A stretch of 64,000 bases of DNA from Amphiura filiformis (GCF_039555335.1 NC_092628.1:36106965-36170964); one strand, 5' to 3'; numbered from the stretch's first letter, positions 1 to 12,407 are shown. Notes: generated by a model not told the origin, from the sequence alone. Numbers and translations: made by a program.

Positions 1-720
1 TGGTAACGCCAATTCGTGGGTAAAGCTATAAGTACTATAGTACCGTTTGGGGTTTGCGTTTCTTAGGTGCATAAACTTTAAGTACTGTAAAAATTATAGC
101 ATACGCATGGCTTGAATATGTGCTGATTTAAACTTAAAATAAACAATCTCCTTGTTTTTCAAGGTTAGCATCTATTCGGGATTCGTGGGTAACAAAAGTT
201 TAAACCGTCTTAGATTCTTTTTTAAAGCGGTGAACGTTTTTTTACGACCTACAAGTTTAACCGCTTGTCAAACTAAATTCAGTGTCCAAAGTCATTAAAT
301 GTTAATTTAAGTTATGGCAATTATATTTGCTGGACTCGTGGGTAACAGTTGATACGTGGGTAACGTCAAATTTGATTTTATGGAATTTTATGGGTAAAAC
401 GTATTTGCATAAAATAATCACTTGGACCTCAGAATTATAGAACAAAACTTCGTTTCATGATATAGTCATTTATGGCATATTCACTTAACATTTTTCAGAA
501 CGATCATTTTATTTTTGATACGTGGGTAGCAAAATTATTAGCCAAATTGACTTAATGGCCTCTAGAGTCCACAAACTTGGGTGGAATTCAATCGTTTTAC
601 ATATGATGAGAGATCATGCAAACGTCTTTCTAACGGTAATAATTTCATTTTGATTGAAGGACATTCAATGACATATATAGTGCTTTATCTTTGAATTCGT
701 GGGTAACGCCAATTCATTTA
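1..720. repeat. Array of CGTGGGTAAC motifs at ~170-bp spacing (element continues off the left edge)
   Basis: CGTGGGTA starts at 15, 184, 337, 355, 521 and 698. Ignoring the close extra copy at 337, the steps are 169, 171, 166 and 177 bp. The sequence between the motifs is not visibly repeated. The last copy (GGGTAACGCCAATTC) repeats the words at the window start. Nothing coding. Confidence 0.7.
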
Positions 721-2159
721 AGCCATCATAACTTGTCCCGTGGTATGACTTGCTAGTAAAGGCCTATATGCACAAAGAGAGCACATTGGACGTGACATGA
801 TATGCTCCATCAATAACGTGATTTCGTTTATTAATGACATTTTAAAGTGGAAAGTTAAAAAAGAGAGAATTTTGTCCCGCTTTCGCTGGAATTGACCAGA
901 TATATATTCAATTCCATTAAAATCAATATTCTATCATTGACGCAGATAAAGAAAGTTGCATAGTGTCTCACTATGGTGCATTGTAATATAGACTTGTGAT
1001 TTAATATTCTATACAGCACATAGCGCGGAATGGGCTATGCTTGTTCCTTTCATATGATTATAATTCTCAAACCGTTGAATATATCACATTATTATCGTAA
1101 GATTTAAAAACATTTCGGTGAAAATGCAGTTAAATATATCTGTTGAAAGAACACGATAATCGTATCTTAGTTAATTGAAATTCCAGTGAGTTAATTGAAA
1201 ACAAAACCTGGGGTTTTACCTGACAACAAATCAAATTTTTTTGTAATGGCAACATCATATGGGGTACTGAGCATGCGCAGATTGTAAAAACGTGTATGAA
1301 TGGAAACGCTGCGGTATCTCATATCGTGTAAATGATATGCTTAGCCTGAGTCGCTTGGCCTATCTCGATAAAATCGCCATGCGTAGCTGTTGAAGAACGA
1401 GTGGATTTGCCGTACTATCACAGCAATTTTTGACACGAAGATATTGGGATATTAATGACGCTGTGAGTAGTTGATGGATAAAATTCCGTTTCGTATCATA
1501 CACACAAAAAATCCACCATTTTAGTCTTTGGTCTGGCGATGAAAACACGATACACGTCCGCGGTTAGGTAGCAATACACACTGTTCTCGGTTGGCGGAAA
1601 ATACGCACAGGGGTGTGTGCATGTACTGTGTCCATGGTTGTGTGAATGCAATCCGAGCAGTCAAGTTGGCTCAATCGATAAGGTGTTGGACTCTGGTGTA
1701 TTACCATCTGCTATTATTCATTAACCCTAATGCCAAGGATTATTAAATCAGGATGTGACACTTCGTAATTTGCATGTGTCCAATTCATATGTTAATAGCA
1801 TATTGTTATTAAAATGATGGTCTGACCTGGCCAGAGGGCGTTAATATAATAGACGTTTGATCAAGGGACAGAGTAGTTTCCGTTTGTATCGGCTACCGAA
1901 CGAAACATAATTATTATGCACATTCCGACCAGACTAGCTTTGTCAGGCAGAGACGGTAGGCCATGACGCGTGCCGAACGTACATTTTAACAAAAACAATA
2001 TTATTTGAAGTTTTAATTTTAAAAAAACTTACCCTATTTTACTAAATTACCATGTAAATTAACCGGTAATTTACCGACTCACAACACTGACATGAATACA
2101 AGTTTTAGTATTATTTAATAATATTATTTCCTCTATCGGTTGATGCACAATGGTACATG
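721..2159. other. Non-coding stretch, no gene seen
   Basis: AT-rich DNA. The part 1190-1460 is an inverted homologue of 55735-56005. An A-box-like stretch near 1665-1700 has no B box. No exon with supported splice sites. Confidence 0.5.
1190..1460 (-). repeat. Dispersed repeat, inverted copy of 55735-56005
   Basis: Reverse complement shares long words with the 55.8-kb region, e.g. CGAGATAGGC, GACTCAGGCTAAGCAT and TCGATTTGTTTTCAGGTAAA-like text at the far end. Too diverged for a recent duplication; an unclassified interspersed family. Confidence 0.55.
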
Positions 2160-2310
2160 TTGGGGGGGGGGGGGCAAAATAGTTTTGTACTTTAAAATAT
2201 TAAAATATGAGGGTGGGGGTTATAACAGTTTTAGGTTCATTAACTTGTGAGACCGGGGGTCAACAAAGTTTTTGGTTCACGAAGAGGGGATGGGGGGGGG
2301 GGGTTAAAAA
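2160..2310. repeat. G-rich low-complexity block
   Basis: Runs of 12-14 G separated by ~60 bp of GGGGT/TTAAAA-like text; degenerate tandem repetition typical of the interior of the G-rich MITEs seen at 10.6 and 11.1 kb. Termini not found. Confidence 0.5.
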
Positions 2311-3507
2311 TTTGTAACACGAAAAAATATATTGTCATCCCACCAAAGTATTTCTGAACACTCCCTAAACTTAGTTGATTTTCTGCAAATGTTATTTTTC
2401 AGTGAGTTTTGCTTTTATTCTGTGTTAAATTATGGCAAACGGAAACAATCAAAATATGATGTAGCTAGAAACAAATACTATAATCGCTCCTGGGTGTCAC
2501 CCATGCATACTTTTTTAATGTAGGCCTACCGGTAGGGGCCTATTGCCAATCACAAAGTTTGAAATTGTAATTGTTTAATGTATGCTACTCCCTAACAGAA
2601 TATGTTTATAGGCACGCTGGGTAAGTGACGTACTTAAATCGGATTAACTACCATAACAATAGATGAATACAATTTTGACTATAGGCTATCGCCCGCACTC
2701 ACGTTCATGCAGTAGGACCTACCGATGCATTGAACCATAGATGTCAAAGAGATGCTAATCACTTGCACCTGTAAGATTAGTATCTTTGCAAAGAACGGTA
2801 TTGTATTCAATCTATTATAGACTTATTATATGATTGAAGACAGGTGTACAGACGGCTTGACGTGATCGCGTGAGCCTATGATTTTTTTCTGGGGTCTTGT
2901 GGTCTACGCTGGTTATCATCGATGTTGAAGTGCCTATAATAGTTCAATGTAAGAAAATGAGCCAATAGACGTGATGAATAAAGATCGGATTTTTGGATTA
3001 TTAGTGGCGGTATACAATTAAATGTCAAAATTACGGAGCTATTCTACTTTTCAACAATAATTCATACTGGCAGGCTACACCAAGAAGTGTATTAGTGCAG
3101 ATTGATATTTTTCGGGATACTTTTCCACAGGGAGGAAGCACATGGCAAAAACTATTGCCGCAGGTGCCATTTTGGAAGGTCACGTGAAGTGTCAAATGAT
3201 TTTTGACTTCAAATACTCACTGTATTTCATATCTTATGCTTGTCGTATATTTCCTTTCTATTATCGATAGTTAGTTTCAATTTCGACATTACTATATCAA
3301 CAAGACATTCCCTTATCAAATTAAAAGACTTTCTTGCAGAAACAAATCACTGTGGCCTGATGGGATCATAGTAGTTGACCCACTTCCGCCCGGTCTAACC
3401 TTGCTTGGGGCGCTTTTTACTATCTTCAACAGGTTCGATTCGCTAAACTTACGACACCTTTATGTGGTGACCTCAATCACATGGGCTGAGTAAGAGTTGA
3501 TGTGAAT
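2311..3507. other. Non-coding stretch, nothing recognised
   Basis: No conserved reading frame, paired termini or tandem repeats were seen here; TAGGCCTACC words at 2521-2531. Confidence 0.4.
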
Positions 3508-3620
3508 TATTCATAACCGATCGATACCTTGCCTCACTTTGTTGAGAGCAAGCCAACAAAATTTGCAATAGGTTTGCGTGGCTAAACAAAAGCCGTGAAT
3601 TTAGTGTCACCCCCCTGCTA
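3508..3620 (-). repeat. Dispersed repeat, inverted homologue of 58475-58590
   Basis: Its reverse complement reads GGGTGACACTAAATTCACGG ... GTGAGGCAAGGTATCGAT ... TTATGAATAATT, matching 58475-58590 with substitutions and small gaps. Confidence 0.6.
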
Positions 3621-4131
3621 ATGCTCCATATGGTTTTTGGCTATCGGAAAGGAAAGACGGAAGAAAAAAGAGACGGTCACGATGAACAACAAAGAAGTTT
3701 GTTGGTACCCTCGGGTTTCGACTCCAGGACCCCTCACATGCCAAGCAGTGCATTGCTGGCCGTGGGGTGATATCATCATCTTATCACGTCATGAGATGCA
3801 TGCATGTGCAGTGGTTTTGATTTGTTAGATATGACATGGTAATAGGGTTAGTTTGCGCCATTGCTTTCATATCCACAAACCTCTGCCAATGAATATTCAG
3901 CGTGACAGTCTTAGGCTTGCGGAAACATTGCACAGTCTGTGGCGATGCAAGATCGAGATCACAGTCAATAAGTTTGATTGAGCTAGCTTGAAATTGCAGG
4001 TCACAGAGGTCTAATGTCTTTTGAGGTCAACTGGTAAAACAGGCTGAAAATTACAAATCTGGTCTCATATAACAGTTCAAATCCAATGCAACCAAACTGG
4101 CCATTGCTGCACTATGGGAACTCTCATTTAA

Positions 4132-5286
4132 AGGGCAGGTCAATAGCAAAAACAAGTTTATCTCTATTCAAGAGAATAATTATTACATTACAAGTTGACA
4201 CTTGCTGCAATTTTTTTATGCGTATTTCTCCTGAAAAAGGAGAAATTGTGTGGGTAAAGTTCAGCCTTGTATCATGTTCTTCCCCTGTTTGAAGCGTACG
4301 TGTTCTCCCCCCGTTTGACTGATGACGTAGGTAAATGAAGCGGGCGCTTTATCGTGCTCTCATCATACATTCACTTTGACAAGTTTGACATTAGCAACAA
4401 TGAGTTGTACTATCACTTACCATAACAATGCTGCATAACAATATGCACGCCATTGTTCTCCTAACAAAGCCCACACAGTAATTGTTACTATGTATTTGCT
4501 TTGTAATATTTCATCCAACTGAAACTATAGCATTGCAATATACAGGGAAATCAGATACATGAGTTTGTGGACTAACACGGTTTATATGCTAGTCTCAGAT
4601 GAAATTCTAAGCTCAAATTATGTATTTATTTTTTAGGCCTAATATTTCTCACGATATTGATATACATATGAATTGTAATATCACAATTGTCTAAGGGACC
4701 GATCGTTATTTACGGCAGGGGGGGGGAATGGGTGTTTTGGCAAAAATATCGACAAAAATTTCGCGTTCCCCTCGCGTCCGCTCAAAATTTTCGCGTTCCC
4801 CTTGTTTTCCCAATTTTCTCCATTTAAAATTTAACAATCCCCCTCCTGTTTCAACTAAAAATTTCAGGTTCCCCCTCAAGACCACAAAAAATTTCGTGTT
4901 CCCCTAAATTTACCCATTCCCCCCTGCCATAAATAACGATCGCTCCCTAATATATAAAAAAAGCGGCTGATTTTATCCATATGTTTAAAAACCATGAAAT
5001 TTGTAATACTTAATTTGGAATTTTTTTCTGTGAACAGCAACAGTATACGTTCTGTCCATTGAGAGCGTTTATAGTCCCTTTTCTCACAGCGGGCACATCT
5101 CATTTCATGACGTCACCGGTTTTCTAGACCAAATCTGTCTCGTTCAAAGGAACTCGCCGCTTAAGTTGGTTTTTGCGGAATATCAATTTTAAATGTCTTA
5201 TTTTCTCAAAAAAGGAGTCATTTTCATTGTCCTCATAATATTAGCTTGCCAATGATATGATGTTATTTTTGCTATAGACCTGCCCT
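4132..5286. mobile_element. TTAA-flanked DNA element (piggyBac-like MITE)
   Basis: Ends AGGGCAGGTCAATAGCAAAA and, inverted, TTTTGCTATAGACCTGCCCT, each flanked by TTAA (4128-4131 and 5287-5290). The 1155-bp interior codes nothing recognisable and contains the separate MITE 4695-4947. TTAA duplication is the piggyBac signature; assignment is by target site only. Confidence 0.7.
4695..4947. mobile_element. Small TIR element with TAA duplication (Harbinger-like MITE), nested
   Basis: Termini GGGACCGATCGTTATTTA and TAAATAACGATCGCTCCC, flanked on both sides by TAA. The 253-bp interior is a degenerate ~33-bp tandem repeat of AAAATTTCGCGTTCCCC. Inserted inside the 4132-5286 element. Confidence 0.72.
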
Positions 5287-5290
5287 TTAA

Positions 5291-5874
5291 TGTTGTTGTT
5301 GAAGGTCACACATTGAGGTCAAAGGCCATCTGAGATTGACTTGTAAAATCACACCACCTCAATGCCTTCGGCAAAATATTTCCCTAAAATATCGCAAAGT
5401 AGTTTGATTGACAGATTTCACCTCTGACCTCGATCACAAACATGGCTGCGCCCAGTGAGACATTCACACACACAAAATGCAATACACACGATAGTTGTGC
5501 AAAATCAATCGCATTATTTGCCTCGTTTACCGACGTGCTTTGACAAGTTTGCAATAGGTTTTCAATTCATCTTGTATCAGAGAAGCAAATAATAAGATGG
5601 ACTAAGGACAAATATTGCCACGGACATCGAATCCCGCATCGAATACACGGCGAAAACATGACGAGATATCGAGATTTGTTCCATTGACCACCACCATGTA
5701 CTGCACTGCCCGTGTGTTTTCATATGCATTGATCATACCTTTATCTGTGTGTACAGCTAGCTGAGCATGCTGAGAGAATGTTGGATTGTGTTGCTTGTTG
5801 TGCAATTGAATTGTGTACACATGGTACACGACTCTGCAAGGTGGGTTTCTTTATATTTTAACCATTTAATACTA
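5291..5874. other. Non-coding stretch, nothing recognised
   Basis: Short open frames on both strands without start context, splice support or recognisable motifs. Confidence 0.4.
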
Positions 5875-6093
5875 CCGTTCACAAACACTTAAAAATGCAA
5901 AAAGGGGGGCCCTGAAATTTTTTGACCCTCCTAAGGGGGGGAGGGCCCTGAAAAAATGACCACAGATTTTCTTGGAAAAATTGAGTTTATATGCTTTTCT
6001 ATGGGGTTGACCCATAATTTTCATGTCATAAAGGGGGGCCTGAAATTTTCGAGGTCTGTAAAGTCCCCCTTTAATACAAGTGTTTGTGAACGG
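5875..6093. mobile_element. MITE, CCGTTCACAAACACTT family, copy 1
   Basis: Inverted ends CCGTTCACAAACACTT and AAGTGTTTGTGAACGG. Interior has GGGGGGCCCTGAAATTTT repeats and a conserved TATGGGGTTGACCCAT centre shared with the copy at 10224-10479. Confidence 0.7.
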
Positions 6094-6245
6094 CCCTTTA
6101 CATTTAATTATTTTGTTTAAAAAGGTGATGATTTAACTAAAAAAATGAGAGGTCTTGCCACCATGTCAGTATGTCAAAATTAGCTAAGTTATGGGCAAAT
6201 GACTGTTTTCAAATTCTGCATATTTCTGCAGCCATCATTGACATA

Positions 6246-6631
6246 GGGGCTGTGCAATAATTATGAACCGGGGATTTCCAAGCGGCTTGCTAAAAATCAC
6301 TTGCCCCCCTTCTCGCCCGCCAAAATTCGCTTCCCCTCTCGCCTGCCAAAAAATTCTTTGCCCCCCCTTTCGTATGCCAAATTTTTGGGATCCCAATTTA
6401 CAAACCTCATATGGTCTAGACATATGTTGCGAGCGCAGCGCGCAGGAACTATTTAAGCGTTTCCGTCCTGTTTTCCATTAGCCTTTTATTTAAAAGGTGC
6501 CCCATGAATGTGTGCCACAAATCGTTTGCCCCTCCCTCTTGGCTTGCCCAAAATTGCTTGCCCCACCCCTTTCTGCTCGCCAAACATTTCTTGCCCCCCC
6601 CTCCCAGGGCTCATAATTATTGCACAGCCCC
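6246..6631. mobile_element. MITE, GGGGCTGTGCAATAATTA family, copy 1
   Basis: Perfectly inverted ends GGGGCTGTGCAATAATTATG... and ...CATAATTATTGCACAGCCCC. Interior is a degenerate C-rich repeat of TTGCCCCCC/GCCAAAATT units. The open frames over it on both strands (6235-6768) are repeat artefacts. Confidence 0.75.
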
Positions 6632-7608
6632 TTACTCAGTTACTGTACAAAAAAGCAAGTAATGCATCATTTTTCACCACGGTGATCTGTATAGCCATTT
6701 TTCTTCTATTCTGCAACCTACTACAGGAATTTTTAATAAATTGTGGCAATGTGATTTTCAATTTTTAAAGCGAGTGCATCCGAGTTAAAAGAATGAAACT
6801 AAAAGCATCGCTGGATGCTGTCCATGGTAAAAGGCAGTCTATAATCCTGATACATGGATAATAATTTGTAATTTATCATTGGCTAATATTATTTTACAAT
6901 TTATTTTATTCTCATTTCCAGGTGCAGTAGAACAACATGAGGATAATGGCGCAATTCTTGAAAGACCGAAAAGATAATGATTTGGAAGCGAACAGCTGGC
7001 ATCTGTAAACCATCTGTTGCATGCTTTTAAAACTCTCCCAACATGCTGCTGGACCGATAAAGTCAACAATTTAATAAAAAAAAAAAAAATCTTATCTGGA
7101 GGTTGAACATTTTAAAAGAAATTAAATACCGTACTTGCATAGCAATACATGTTGTGCATAAACTAACTACATGCACGATGCAGTAGTAAATATGAACTCC
7201 AATTATAAAAACAATAAAGACCTCACCTCAACAAGTGACACTGACATCATGACATGTGATGCCTACAAGTACAATGCAGAGTTCCATACATTTTGTAGAC
7301 TGTAAATTATAGCACAGAATGATTGGAAATGTTCGATGTGCAGGCACTTTTATTTGGTTCGCCTCAAGTTCGGTAGGCCTAATGACATCAATGTCTTTTC
7401 GCGGTTGTGCCATTACAAACCAACTATTAAAGGCTCTCACCAATTCCGAGTTCCCGCCTGTTCTTGGCCTACCCGGGTCAAAGTACCTGAAAAAATAACC
7501 TGGCAGTTGTAGGCTTTAAATTACTTGTTATTTGAGGTTGGAAACCAGAGAAATACTGTTATATAAAAAAAAAAATTTAAATTTGATTAAGTTGTACATT
7601 TTAATAAT

Positions 7609-7689
7609 ATTACTTTTGCTTCTATTGAACAGCTAGCAATGCATACTAATTCAATTTGTCCCTGCCTGTTCAATAGAAGCAAAAGTAAT
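7609..7689. repeat. Hairpin with 24-bp arms
   Basis: ATTACTTTTGCTTCTATTGA...CAG is followed after about 33 bp by its exact reverse complement. No target duplication identified. Confidence 0.6.
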
Positions 7690-8364
7690 TTTTTGATTTT
7701 TATTTTTTATTTTCGAGTACCCAGATTCCCACCGAAAAATTCAATCAGGTACATGTACCCAGGTACATAATTACCTGTTAGTTGAGAGCCCTAAAACCAA
7801 CATTGTACATGTACTCTCTACGCAATTAACTTTACGAGTGCGATTCAATACTCCCCCCCGGCCCACAAAATTTTGCACCAACGTCACTACCGAACTTGAG
7901 GCAAACTAATGAATAGCCAGGGTTCCGGTGGGTGTGGGTGGGCAGTGATGGGTAAGGTGTACCTTCATTCCAATAATTAAATATGATAAGTATCCACTTC
8001 AAGGGTTTAAGTCCAGAAGGCCCCAATTGCAATAGCTGCCATGTAGACATCTCAATAATTTTTTGCATTATGTAGTGTACATATCTAAAATATGACACCC
8101 GTCAGCTATTGCAGATAGGGCCTTCTGGTCCTAAATCTTCGACTTGTAAATGCTTTATTTTTGGCAGACAAACTATTTCTTTCATGAAGACTAGCATTGG
8201 CAGGTGTCAGTCAATTCTAGTCTTTTGTGAAAGTACCATATTAAGTAGGGCTTGAATTGCAGTGAGGCCACCAAGGCCATTGTGTGCCCTATTTCAGTTT
8301 TGGCTTTGGTGCCCCATATCATTTTCAAGGCATTCTTCATCACTTGTTGGCCTTGGTGCCCTCG

Positions 8365-8505
8365 CTAGTCTTTTGGGAAATTGGAAGGCTTGTGTGCAGG
8401 CCTCGAATTTCAATGTGTTTTTTTGGGGGCACCCATTTTCAAGCCCCCAAAAAAAAAAACAACATTGAAATTTGAGGCCTGCACACAAGCCTTCCCAAAG
8501 ACTAG
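8365..8505. repeat. Foldback with ~60-bp arms
   Basis: Arms contain GGAAGGCTTGTGTGCAGGCC, AATTTCAATGT and TTTTTTGGGGGC, each mirrored in inverted order around ACCCATTTTCAA. The flanking 8240-8364 is a degenerate GGCCTTGGTGCCC repeat. Short frames here are artefacts. Confidence 0.72.
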
Positions 8506-9005
8506 TGACTGCCAATAGACAAAGAAATGATCTTTTTGTACTTGCAATTCATTACTTAAGTTATTTTTACACTATATAAAAAAGACAAGAGTTCATGAAA
8601 AAGCATGGTGAATCGGCGGGTATGTAGTTTTGATCACTGTTTATTTTGAGATTTGTAAGAAATTTAAAAAATAAAAAGCACTATTTTTTAATTAAAAAGT
8701 ATGAAGAAGTTCTGTGTTTGCTTGTGTTTGGCATCAATAAACAATCAAACCAAAATAGTTCATCCACCTACTAAATAGCAAATAAATGATGGGAATTTTT
8801 TTACTAGCCTCTACTATTGTGTGATGGAAGATATCCATACAGTATACGTTCCCTACAAATTCCTCAAACTAAAAAAAATCAGTCTACTAGTGATTGTAAT
8901 CAGAGACAAGTCCAAAATTGGATTAAAACATTTAAATGAAATTTAACTGAATTCTAATCTATTCTTTTACACTTGAGAATGTTCCTGCAATCTTATTGGT
9001 TCTTA

Positions 9006-9037
9006 CCCGTGTGATATGACACGATATCACACGGGTC
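9006..9037. repeat. Short palindrome
   Basis: ACCCGTGTGATAT - 6 nt - ATATCACACGGGT, exact 13-bp arms, set between ATTGGTTC (8997) and GAACCAAT (9079), which may be a wider inverted pair. Confidence 0.55.
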
Positions 9038-9236
9038 AGCGCGATAATGCATCGATGCGATCTGGCGTACTGCTATTTGAACCAATCAGAGGTGCACACT
9101 GCATAGCAACAACAGGACTGATTGATTTTAAGCCCTAGGTATAATTCCTTGCAAAATGTAGGATTTAATTTGATTAAAATTTGTAATAATTATTATTCTT
9201 TTGATATTTTTATTTGAATTGGAAGTGTTTAAGAAT

Positions 9237-9425
9237 GAGAATAAAGGTATTGTTTTTAGCCGCTGTCGTGCATCTATCATCTCATATAACACGGGCGACA
9301 TCATTATTTTTGGCGTAAAACAACTCGGTTTCGCCTCATTGTTTTACTTAAAATAATGATGTCGCCCGTGTTATATGAGAGACGATAGATGCACTCCAGC
9401 GGTTAAAAACAATACCTTTATTCTC
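9237..9425. mobile_element. Foldback MITE with ~75-bp arms
   Basis: GAGAATAAAGGTATTGTTTT... and ...AAAACAATACCTTTATTCTC form near-perfect arms; a centre of about 30 bp separates AATAATGATGTCGCCCGTGT from its inverse. AT-rich AATCTAATTTGATT low-complexity DNA follows to ~9640. Confidence 0.75.
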
Positions 9426-10223
9426 TAATTAGAAACATTCAATCTAGAATTCAATCTAATTCGATTTTTAAAATCGCTTTGATTTTTTAAAAATCCAATT
9501 TGATTCAATCTAATTTGATTTTAATTTAAGGGGTTAAAAATCAATCTAAGCAATTTTTAATCCATTAAATTAAAATTAAATTGAATTAAATTGTATTCTA
9601 ATCTGTCTAGATTGAATATTTCTAATACTAGATCTGAATAATTTTTACACATTCCATTACACCTAATTTATGAGTCCCGACTTTTAATACTAGTATTGTT
9701 CTTCAATTAGCAACATAGTGAAGTGCGTTTTTGAACTCCGTTATTTCAGTCCTTTGTTTTGTCTGCCTCTGCTGCAAAAAGTGACATGGAATGGCTCACA
9801 GGGGCATTGGTCAATGGTGACTGGCAGTTGCTTGTTACTTGTACAGTCGCTCTCATCTTTTGGCAGGTCTGAAAAGGAAAATATGATTTTAGAAAATTTG
9901 TTAGGGTAGAGCTGGGACAGTGGCACAATACGCAAGGGGCTGTTACAGCAGCTTTGTTTGAAATCCTTGCCCCCACTCACACTTCCCCAAATGAACACAT
10001 TCTTCAATAAAAATCAGCATTTCCCCAGCCCCTTTGGTGGTGGTGGCAGATTTACCCCAGCTAACTGTTCTCTTGATTGCAAAAGTCTAGTTTCGTCACT
10101 GGAGAATGTTACCCCTGAACCCTGTGGTGCGGTGTCATTCAGCACTGAGTGATTTCATTTATGGGGCAAATTATTAACCCCCAGTCGGTCGCACACCACA
10201 GGGTTCATTTAGGTGTCATATTT

Positions 10224-10479
10224 GGGAACGTTCACAAACACTTGTAACAGGGGGCCTAATGCCAAAAGAAAAATTGCCCGGGGGGGGGGAGGCTGTAAAA
10301 ATTTCACCTTAATTTTTTCTTGTACCTTAGAACATTAATTTACACCATTTTCTATAGGGTTGACATTCATTTATCATGGCCAAAAGGGGCCCTGAAAATA
10401 ATATTAGGGGGGCCCTGAAAAGTATTTCAGACCCCCTTTTTCCCCCAATCCCCCTGTTACAAGTGTTTGTGAACGGCCC
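10224..10479. mobile_element. MITE, CCGTTCACAAACACTT family, copy 2
   Basis: Ends GGGAACGTTCACAAACACTT and AAGTGTTTGTGAACGGCCC; interior shares ATAGGGTTGAC and GGGGCCCTGAAAA with the copy at 5875-6093. A C-run follows the right end. Confidence 0.7.
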
Positions 10480-10574
10480 CTTTTTTTACCCCCCCCCCCC
10501 CCCCTTCATTTCACTTTTATATTCCTAGCCCTAGGTCCTTAAATTTCTAATTACAGACTTACTTTTTTCACTAA

Positions 10575-10977
10575 GGGGCTGTGCAATGTGCAAAATTATG
10601 AGCCCTGGCGAGGGTAAAATAGGGGGACAAGATATTTTTGGTGAGCGAAGGGAGAGGCAAATGATTTTTGGCACACATTCTTGGGGCGCCTTTTAAATAA
10701 AAGCGCTCTAAAAAGGCTTAGGATAACAATACGGAAACGCTTAAATATGCAAATTTTCCTGCTCGCTGCACTTTCATAACATGTACATAATTATATAGAC
10801 CATTTAAGGTTTGCAAATTGGGATCCCAAAAATTTGGCATGTGCAAAGGGAGGGGGTAAAGATTTTTGACAGGCCAAGAGGTGGGGCAAGCGATTTTGGC
10901 ATGCCGAGGGGGCAAGCAATTTTGGCGAGTCGTTTGGAAATTTTACCCCCCCGAGCTCATAATTATTGCACAACCCC
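10575..10977. mobile_element. MITE, GGGGCTGTGCAATAATTA family, copy 2, with TAA duplication
   Basis: Ends GGGGCTGTGCAAT and ATTATTGCACAACCCC flanked on both sides by TAA (10572-10574, 10978-10980), pointing to Harbinger-type 3-bp duplication. G-rich degenerate interior in opposite orientation to copy 1. Confidence 0.75.
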
Positions 10978-11093
10978 TAAATGCAGTTTTAAAATATTTA
11001 ACAAGCAAAAAATTACACGTTACAGTAGTAGTATAAATACATACTTCATCAAAGAGGTAAACAAATCAGTGTTTTGTATTTTGAAGGTGGTTA

Positions 11094-11511
11094 GGGGCTG
11101 GCATTTTCTTGGAAGGGGGGTCCCAAAAATACAGGGGGTCATAGAAGTTTCAGACAAAAAATAGGGGGTTATAATTTTGTTAACACCCAAAATAGGGGGT
11201 TACAGAATTATGAAGGGCTGGTGACTATGCGCGCATGCTTTAACTTCCCAATCGAAATGTGCGTACAATCTATGTGCAAAGGGCCTTCTTTACAGTTTAA
11301 TACTTACAATAAAAATTTTAACACGCTCCATGCACTTTCTTCACTATAAGTTTTGGTGCGCTCCGCACCTTAGTTCCGGCAATAAATAATTTGTCTTGAG
11401 TCTGTGAAGGGGGGGGGGTCATAAAATTTTTCGACCCAAGATAGGGGGTCCTAAAATTTTTTGCCCGGCGATAGGGGGTCATAAATTTCTTCGAAGAAAA
11501 TGGCAGTCCCC
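11094..11511. mobile_element. G-rich MITE with inverted ends GGGGCTGGCATTTTCTT / AAGAAAATGGCAGTCCCC
   Basis: Ends are inverted with two mismatches; interior repeats ATAGGGGGTCATAAAATTT-type units in both halves around a unique centre 11220-11390. Confidence 0.6.
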
Positions 11512-11732
11512 AATATGTGTGGGAATTCAAAACTATAATCTAAATTAACAGGTTTGGAAGTTTTCTTTTGTAATGAAGACATTTGTTATTAATAAACAAA
11601 CACTCGTTGGGAGACACTCAGTGATAAAGTGCATTTTAGGTTATGAACGTGTGAAAATACTATCTCGACATTGCCGAATTCCACAGTCTTGCACTACTGG
11701 CGGAGGGAGCAGAATCCGTAACCGCTGACAAT

Positions 11733-11949
11733 TATACTAAAATGCAGCAAACCTTTTACGAGCGCGACTACCGTGATGTTGCAAATTCGGCGCTAACAAC
11801 GCGTACGGCGCACAGTTCATTCATAAATTTCCACTCAGCAACAACATATCGCCTTAGCAGCCAATCAGAGACAAGTGCGTGCAACGCAGTACATACGCGA
11901 TGTATCCTTACAATACGCGCTCGTCAAAGGTTTTCTGCATTTTAGTATA
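11733..11949. mobile_element. TIR element TATACTAAAATGCAG
   Basis: TATACTAAAATGCAG(C)AAACC..TACGAGCGCG at the left is mirrored at the right (CGCGCTCGTCAAAGGTTTTC then TGCATTTTAGTATA), about 34 bp per arm. A TA target duplication is possible. Confidence 0.65.
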
Positions 11950-12331
11950 CCTCGTAATTGTTACGCTAGTAAGGCCAAAATTTCCATTCGTAACTATTTA
12001 AATGGAAAAAGAGAGTGTATACCACACATGGACAAGTCGATTTATGAGAAAAATTTACAAAATATTGTTGTATAATGCCGAGACTAAAATTTAGCCTAAG
12101 CTTGAGATTCCCATTGAGTTTAATACGAACCTGTCAATTCATACCAAAAACATGCCCACATTTCAACTCGATTTTCTACCAAACTGGTAATAGATCTCCT
12201 ACAATTTTTTGATATTGCATAAATGAAAGTGTTATTTACCTAGAAATATCCATTTCAGTCGAGATCTACGACTGGAATTCCTGTAATTCGTTGCCAAATA
12301 TTGGTAATTTCCTCTTTTTGCACCACACAAA

Positions 12332-12407
12332 CCAATGGAAAACGTTACTTCCGGGTCGCCGAGAAGGCAGGAAAAGTAGGCGGGGCTTATGAGAAAAACT
12401 TCTAGAA
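12332..12407. promoter_or_regulatory. Cluster of promoter-type motifs (CCAAT, ETS, GC box, HSE)
   Basis: Within 76 bp: CCAAT (12332-12336), ACTTCCGG (12347-12354), GGCGGGGC (12379-12386) and a heat-shock-like TTCTAGAA (12400-12407). No coding exon follows closely on either strand; RNF103 starts 2.2 kb downstream. Could be a distal promoter, an enhancer or chance. Confidence 0.3.

Noticed and set aside
1655..1710. tRNA A-box-like stretch GGCTCAATCGATAAGGTG
   Set aside because: No B box at the expected distance and no cloverleaf.
6235..6768. Overlapping open frames on both strands
   Set aside because: They follow the C-rich degenerate repeats of a MITE; Pro-rich on one strand, Gly-rich on the other.
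10811..11164. 117-codon + strand frame
   Set aside because: Crosses one MITE, unique DNA and the start of another; no conserved motif.
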